This document shows, piece after piece, positions 6,175 to 8,711 of a DNA stretch of 8,711 nt. Each line of letters opens with the position of its first letter. Positions within the stretch are counted from its first letter, which is position 1. Under the pieces are notes generated by a model, which saw only the letters and a program-made list of their open reading frames with translations, was not told where the DNA came from and made no database searches. The DNA comes from Acetobacteraceae bacterium (GTDB lineage: Bacteria; Pseudomonadota; Alphaproteobacteria; Acetobacterales; Acetobacteraceae). Made by a program: the position numbers and the translations under genes. The stretch is taken from assembly GCA_027311485.1 (NCBI GenBank), contig DAICYU010000133.1:1-8711 (forward strand). Direction: 5' to 3'.

Positions 6175-6972
6175 ATGTCTCATTTCTTTGGACCCAATCA
6201 CCACCTGCTTTGGTGGCAGGAGTGCGATCGGGCGGTCGTCATTTTCATTTATGGGCTGATCATGGTGCGCCTGGCTGGCCGTCGCACCTTCAGCAAGTGG
6301 GGTGCGCTGGACACCATCGTCTCGATCATCGTTGGATCGAATTTAAGCCGAGCGCTGACCGGGTCGGCCTCCATGGATGGAACGCTGGCGGCGACGACGC
6401 TGATTTTCGCCGCTCACTGGGGGCTGGCGCGGCTTGCGGCACGCTACAATCTGGCTTCGCGCCTGTTGGAAGGGGCACCGAAGATCCTGGCCCGGGATGG
6501 AAAGCTGGATCCGCGCATACGCCGGAGCGAGGCGATCAGTCATATCGACCTTGGCGAGGCACTGCGCGCGAAACAGCTCGAGGATGTCTCCGCGAGCCGG
6601 TTGGTCGTGCTGGAGCCGAACGGCACGATCAACCCGCCTGTGGAGTCAATCGGGCTGCGCACCAGGTTCGTGGGCTGGCCCCGGTTCGGCGGTGCTTCCT
6701 ATCGCCAGAAAGGCGCTGCGTCACGGAACTCTGCCCAACGATCGGGCAGCTTGCGCATTGCCTTCTGCCGCCGCTTGTCCCCCCATTGCGCCGCCGCCGC
6801 GATTGCCGGGATCCGATCTGGTTGGGAGTCGGAGGCAAGCATTTCGACCAGTGTCACCGCCATGGTCGCATCGTTGATGGACCCGAGCTCGTCCTGCATG
6901 CCGGTGCAGCGCTTGCGGAACGATTTGACCCGCTTTGCGGAAAACAAGGGCGCCACGTCGTCGACCGCATAG
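6175..6972 (+). CDS. DUF421 (YetF-like) membrane protein with anomalous C-terminal extension
   Basis: A DUF421 inner-membrane protein of unknown molecular function. The N-terminal part has three likely membrane helices at about 17-35, 46-62 and 69-87. Between the first two is the family-typical loop RLAGRRTFSKWGALDTIVSIIVGSNL (32-56 region). A small soluble domain (about 97-152) follows, ending SRLVVLEPNGTI, where family members normally terminate within roughly ten residues. Here the frame instead continues about 110 more residues, to a TGA ending at 6972, giving 265 aa. The added part is Ser/Arg/Ala-rich and overlaps the 3' end of the CYTH-CHAD gene on the other strand by 274 bp, so it looks like antisense readthrough of that gene. 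A lost native stop or a small deletion near 6640-6700 would explain this. The N-terminal identification is firm; whether the tail is made and stable is not known. Confidence 0.85.
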   Translation: MSHFFGPNHHLLWWQECDRAVVIFIYGLIMVRLAGRRTFSKWGALDTIVSIIVGSNLSRALTGSASMDGTLAATTLIFAAHWGLARLAARYNLASRLLEGAPKILARDGKLDPRIRRSEAISHIDLGEALRAKQLEDVSASRLVVLEPNGTINPPVESIGLRTRFVGWPRFGGASYRQKGAASRNSAQRSGSLRIAFCRRLSPHCAAAAIAGIRSGWESEASISTSVTAMVASLMDPSSSCMPVQRLRNDLTRFAENKGATSSTA

Positions 6973-8210
6973 CGGAGCTTCTTCAGCGACTTGCGCACTT
7001 TGTGCAGTTCCGGCGGTGAGAGCCGGCTGATGTGCTTCCCCCGTCTGGTGACCTTCCGGGCCAAACGGTCGAGCAATCCGGGTGCCAGGTCCACCAGACG
7101 GGCGGTGCGGGCCGCCGCATCCAGCATGAGGGTTTCGTCCTCGGCCCACGCGGCCAAGGCGAGAACCAGGCCTGTCAGGTTGGGGCGAGCCAGTTCCTCC
7201 CGCATCGCATTGCCGGCCGCTTGCCGTCTGGCCTGGGCCGCCGGCGCGAGCAGATCGTGCATCGGCCCAGCATCCAGTGCGGCGGGAAGCGTATCGAGCG
7301 TGAACACGTCCCAGTCGCGCGCCTCACCCAAAACCTGGCCGAGACGGCGTAGCTGTTCTCCGAACCGAACCGTGGTGTGCGGTTCCAGGTGCGGCTTGAA
7401 CAGCGCCAATGCGGTGCGCAGGCGGCGAACCGCGATCCGCATCTGGTGGACGCCTTCCGGGTCGCCGCTTATGGCCGCCGGCTGGTTACCGATCAGGCTG
7501 CCGAGGCCGGCGCCAAGGATCTGGCGGAACCCATCCGCAGCGCTGACATCCGGCGCCAGATCCGGTTTGGTCGTCTTGTGCATGGCGGGCGGGCGGCCGG
7601 TGTGCAGGCGATAGCCTCGGGTCGACTTGGCCTCGGGTTCGAGCCGCAGCGGCAGGTCGGCGTGCAGCGTCAGCGCCAGCTGATAAAGCGGTCCGGGTGG
7701 ACCTGCCTTGAGTTCCAGTTCCAGTTCGTGGACCGGCAGTTCCTTGCCGCCGGTGCGGATGAAGCCCTCGTCGAATGCCGCTTCGATCTCGGTGTCGCCC
7801 AGGGTCAGCATTCGGGTGGTGCGATTGATGTCGGTGATCAGCACCGGCTCCAGCCGGTCGGCGGCGTGGGCAGCGGCAGGGGTGCCAAGCAGCAGGCTGG
7901 CGTCAGGGCGGCCGGACCGCACCGCCCATTCCCATTCGCCCCGCGTGGCGGCGGCGCCGTTGGCGGCCGTTTCGGATTTCAGGGTCTGGATACGCCTTCC
8001 ATCCTTGGCGCGTACGCGAAGGCTGAGACCTTCTCGGGCGAGCGCAAGGTCGGGCGTATCGAAATAGGTGGTGACCTGATGCCCGCTGCGGGGACCGGCC
8101 GCGCGTGGACCGTGGAAGACCGCGTGCGCCTCAATCCGATCGCGCGCTTCGGGCGGGAAGGCGAGTTTCAGCTCGATCTCAAGCGCAGGATGGCCATCCG
8201 ATGTGGACAA
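6699..8210 (-). CDS. CYTH-CHAD domain protein (putative inorganic triphosphatase / polyphosphate-associated)
   Basis: A 503-aa soluble two-domain protein. The N-terminal CYTH domain (about 9-205) carries the ExExK signature at E11, E13, K15 and the later acidic/basic tunnel strands, including SLRVRAK (63-69) and HELELELK (161-168). CYTH enzymes hydrolyse or use triphosphate compounds with divalent metal. The C-terminal CHAD domain (about 223-503) is helical and rich in Arg, Lys and His, with the two typical histidine motifs VHQMRIAVRRLR (254-265, H255) and HKVRKSLKKLRYAVDD (403-418). CHAD domains bind polyphosphate. Fusion of the two is common and usually annotated as inorganic triphosphatase. 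The start is TTG at 8210, with AAAGG 8 nt upstream. The C-terminal FRDAAPFWR ending looks native, so this gene appears intact even though the DUF421 frame runs antisense through its 3' end. Confidence 0.94.
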   Translation of the reverse strand: MSTSDGHPALEIELKLAFPPEARDRIEAHAVFHGPRAAGPRSGHQVTTYFDTPDLALAREGLSLRVRAKDGRRIQTLKSETAANGAAATRGEWEWAVRSGRPDASLLLGTPAAAHAADRLEPVLITDINRTTRMLTLGDTEIEAAFDEGFIRTGGKELPVHELELELKAGPPGPLYQLALTLHADLPLRLEPEAKSTRGYRLHTGRPPAMHKTTKPDLAPDVSAADGFRQILGAGLGSLIGNQPAAISGDPEGVHQMRIAVRRLRTALALFKPHLEPHTTVRFGEQLRRLGQVLGEARDWDVFTLDTLPAALDAGPMHDLLAPAAQARRQAAGNAMREELARPNLTGLVLALAAWAEDETLMLDAAARTARLVDLAPGLLDRLARKVTRRGKHISRLSPPELHKVRKSLKKLRYAVDDVAPLFSAKRVKSFRKRCTGMQDELGSINDATMAVTLVEMLASDSQPDRIPAIAAAAQWGDKRRQKAMRKLPDRWAEFRDAAPFWR

Positions 8211-8267
8211 TGTACCGGCCTTTAGTGTGTATCATGAACCGCGGCGCGAGGCCGGCGGATTAAGGAG

Positions 8268-8298
8268 CGAATAGTCGGCTGTCGGCCGGTTCGGTCAA
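8268..8298 (-). promoter_or_regulatory. Weak candidate promoter for the CYTH-CHAD gene
   Basis: On the minus strand, TTGACC (8298-8293) resembles a sigma70 -35 box and TATTCG (8273-8268) a poor -10 box, with a 19-bp spacer that is longer than ideal. It lies in the 186-bp gap between ettA and the CYTH-CHAD gene, in the right direction and place. It is suggestive only. Confidence 0.25.
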
Positions 8299-8329
8299 GC
8301 CTCGTGATAGATCCACGCGCTCAGCCCAT

Positions 8330-8344
8330 CACCGGCAACCGGTG
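8330..8344. repeat. Small second hairpin downstream of ettA
   Basis: CACCGG (8330-8335) and CCGGTG (8339-8344) form a 6-bp stem with a 3-nt CAA loop, just past the larger ettA hairpin. It may add to transcript ending or 3'-end protection. Confidence 0.35.
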
Positions 8345-8356
8345 CTTTCCGGCGTC

Positions 8357-8389
8357 CGCCGTAACCGGCCGCAAGAACCGGTTACGGCG
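8357..8389 (-). terminator. Strong hairpin just after ettA
   Basis: The arms CGCCGTAACCGG (8357-8368) and CCGGTTACGGCG (8378-8389) are perfectly complementary over 12 bp around a 9-nt loop. The hairpin begins 7 bp past the ettA stop codon, so it very probably marks the end of that transcript. No T-tract follows on either strand, so termination may not be purely intrinsic; 3'-end protection is an alternative. Confidence 0.75.
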
Positions 8390-8396
8390 CCAGACC

Positions 8397-8711
8397 CTAT
8401 CGTGCCAGGGGACGGTACTTGATGCGATGCGGCTCGGTGGCATCTGCGCCCAGGCGGCGGCGCTTGTCCTCCTCGTAGGCCTGGAAATTGCCTTCAAACC
8501 ACTCGACATGCGCGTCACCTTCGAACGCCAGGATGTGGGTGGCCAGGCGATCGAGGAACCAGCGATCGTGGCTGATGATCACGGCGCAGCCGGCGAATTC
8601 GGTCAGGGCTTCTTCCAAGGCGCGCAATGTATCGACGTCCAGATCGTTGGTTGGTTCGTCGAGCAGCAGCACATTATGCTCGGTCTTCAGCATCTTGGCC
8701 AGGTGCACGCG
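8397..8711 (-). CDS. ettA: Energy-dependent translational throttle protein EttA (C-terminal part)
   Basis: The last 104 residues of an ABC-F ATPase. EttA binds the ribosomal E site and gates the first elongation steps according to ATP/ADP. The visible part lies in the second ATPase domain: RVHLAKML, the end of the signature helix; Walker B LLLDEPTNDLDV with its catalytic Glu; the H-switch ISHDRWFLDRLATHILAFEGD; and then VEWFEGNFQAYEEDKRRRLG and the end HRIKYRPLAR. The pattern WFEGNFxxYEEDKxRRLGxxAxxPHRIKY is characteristic of EttA rather than Uup or other ABC-F proteins. The frame is open to the last base, so the start lies beyond the window. TAG at 8397-8399 ends it, 7 bp before a strong hairpin. 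Confidence 0.96.
   Translation of the reverse strand, partial: RVHLAKMLKTEHNVLLLDEPTNDLDVDTLRALEEALTEFAGCAVIISHDRWFLDRLATHILAFEGDAHVEWFEGNFQAYEEDKRRRLGADATEPHRIKYRPLAR

Noticed and set aside
7377..8225. Plus-strand open frame of 282 codons opposite the CYTH domain
   Set aside because: Antisense to a strongly supported CYTH-CHAD gene. It is Gly/Arg/Gln-rich with no domain and no good ribosome binding site.
8261..8267. Perfect-looking Shine-Dalgarno TAAGGAG on the plus strand
   Set aside because: No start codon lies at usable spacing and no open frame follows, so it is likely chance.
1..8711. Search for CRISPR arrays, insertion-sequence ends, tRNA genes, toxin-antitoxin pairs or phage genes
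   Set aside because: No repeated spacer pattern, transposase-like frame, tRNA-like cloverleaf or small paired genes were seen by eye. The window is filled by ordinary housekeeping-type genes.

Overview
The window reads as ordinary chromosome from a GC-rich alphaproteobacterium. The main pointer is a CcrM-type GANTC adenine methyltransferase with its C-terminal extension, placed directly after rnhB. The high GC, frequent TTG starts and the overall gene set would suit Rhodospirillales/Acetobacteraceae, but that family-level placement is inference. I see no rRNA, tRNA, CRISPR array, insertion sequence or prophage gene.

Layout. (1) Positions 1-1340, plus strand: the last codons of an unidentified gene, a GC-rich hairpin, then a periplasmic branched-chain-amino-acid-type ABC substrate-binding protein with a TTG start. 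(2) Positions 1425-3774, minus strand: an apparent three-gene operon rnhB - ccrM - heme oxygenase. The last two genes overlap by an ATGA junction, and a hairpin lies between this operon and the convergent binding-protein gene. (3) Positions 3775-3899: a 125-bp divergent intergenic region holding a GANTC site and a direct repeat. (4) Positions 3900-6033, plus strand: a VOC-fold protein, then yicC and gmk, which again overlap by ATGA. (5) Positions 6175-8210: a DUF421 membrane protein (plus) converging on, and overlapping by 274 bp, a CYTH-CHAD protein (minus). (6) Positions 8211-8711: an intergenic region with a strong hairpin, then the C-terminal third-domain end of ettA (minus), cut by the window edge.

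How the genes fit together: rnhB/ccrM concern replication-linked DNA maintenance and cell-cycle methylation, and yicC/gmk concern RNA and guanine-nucleotide metabolism. CYTH-CHAD may handle triphosphate or polyphosphate, and EttA links ATP level to translation. These are neighbours rather than one pathway. I found no clear new multi-gene system. The points most worth a second look are the translational coupling of a heme oxygenase to CcrM, a possible CcrM feedback site in the operon leader, and the abnormal 3' end of the DUF421 gene. Long open frames opposite the real genes are consequences of the high GC content and were left out.
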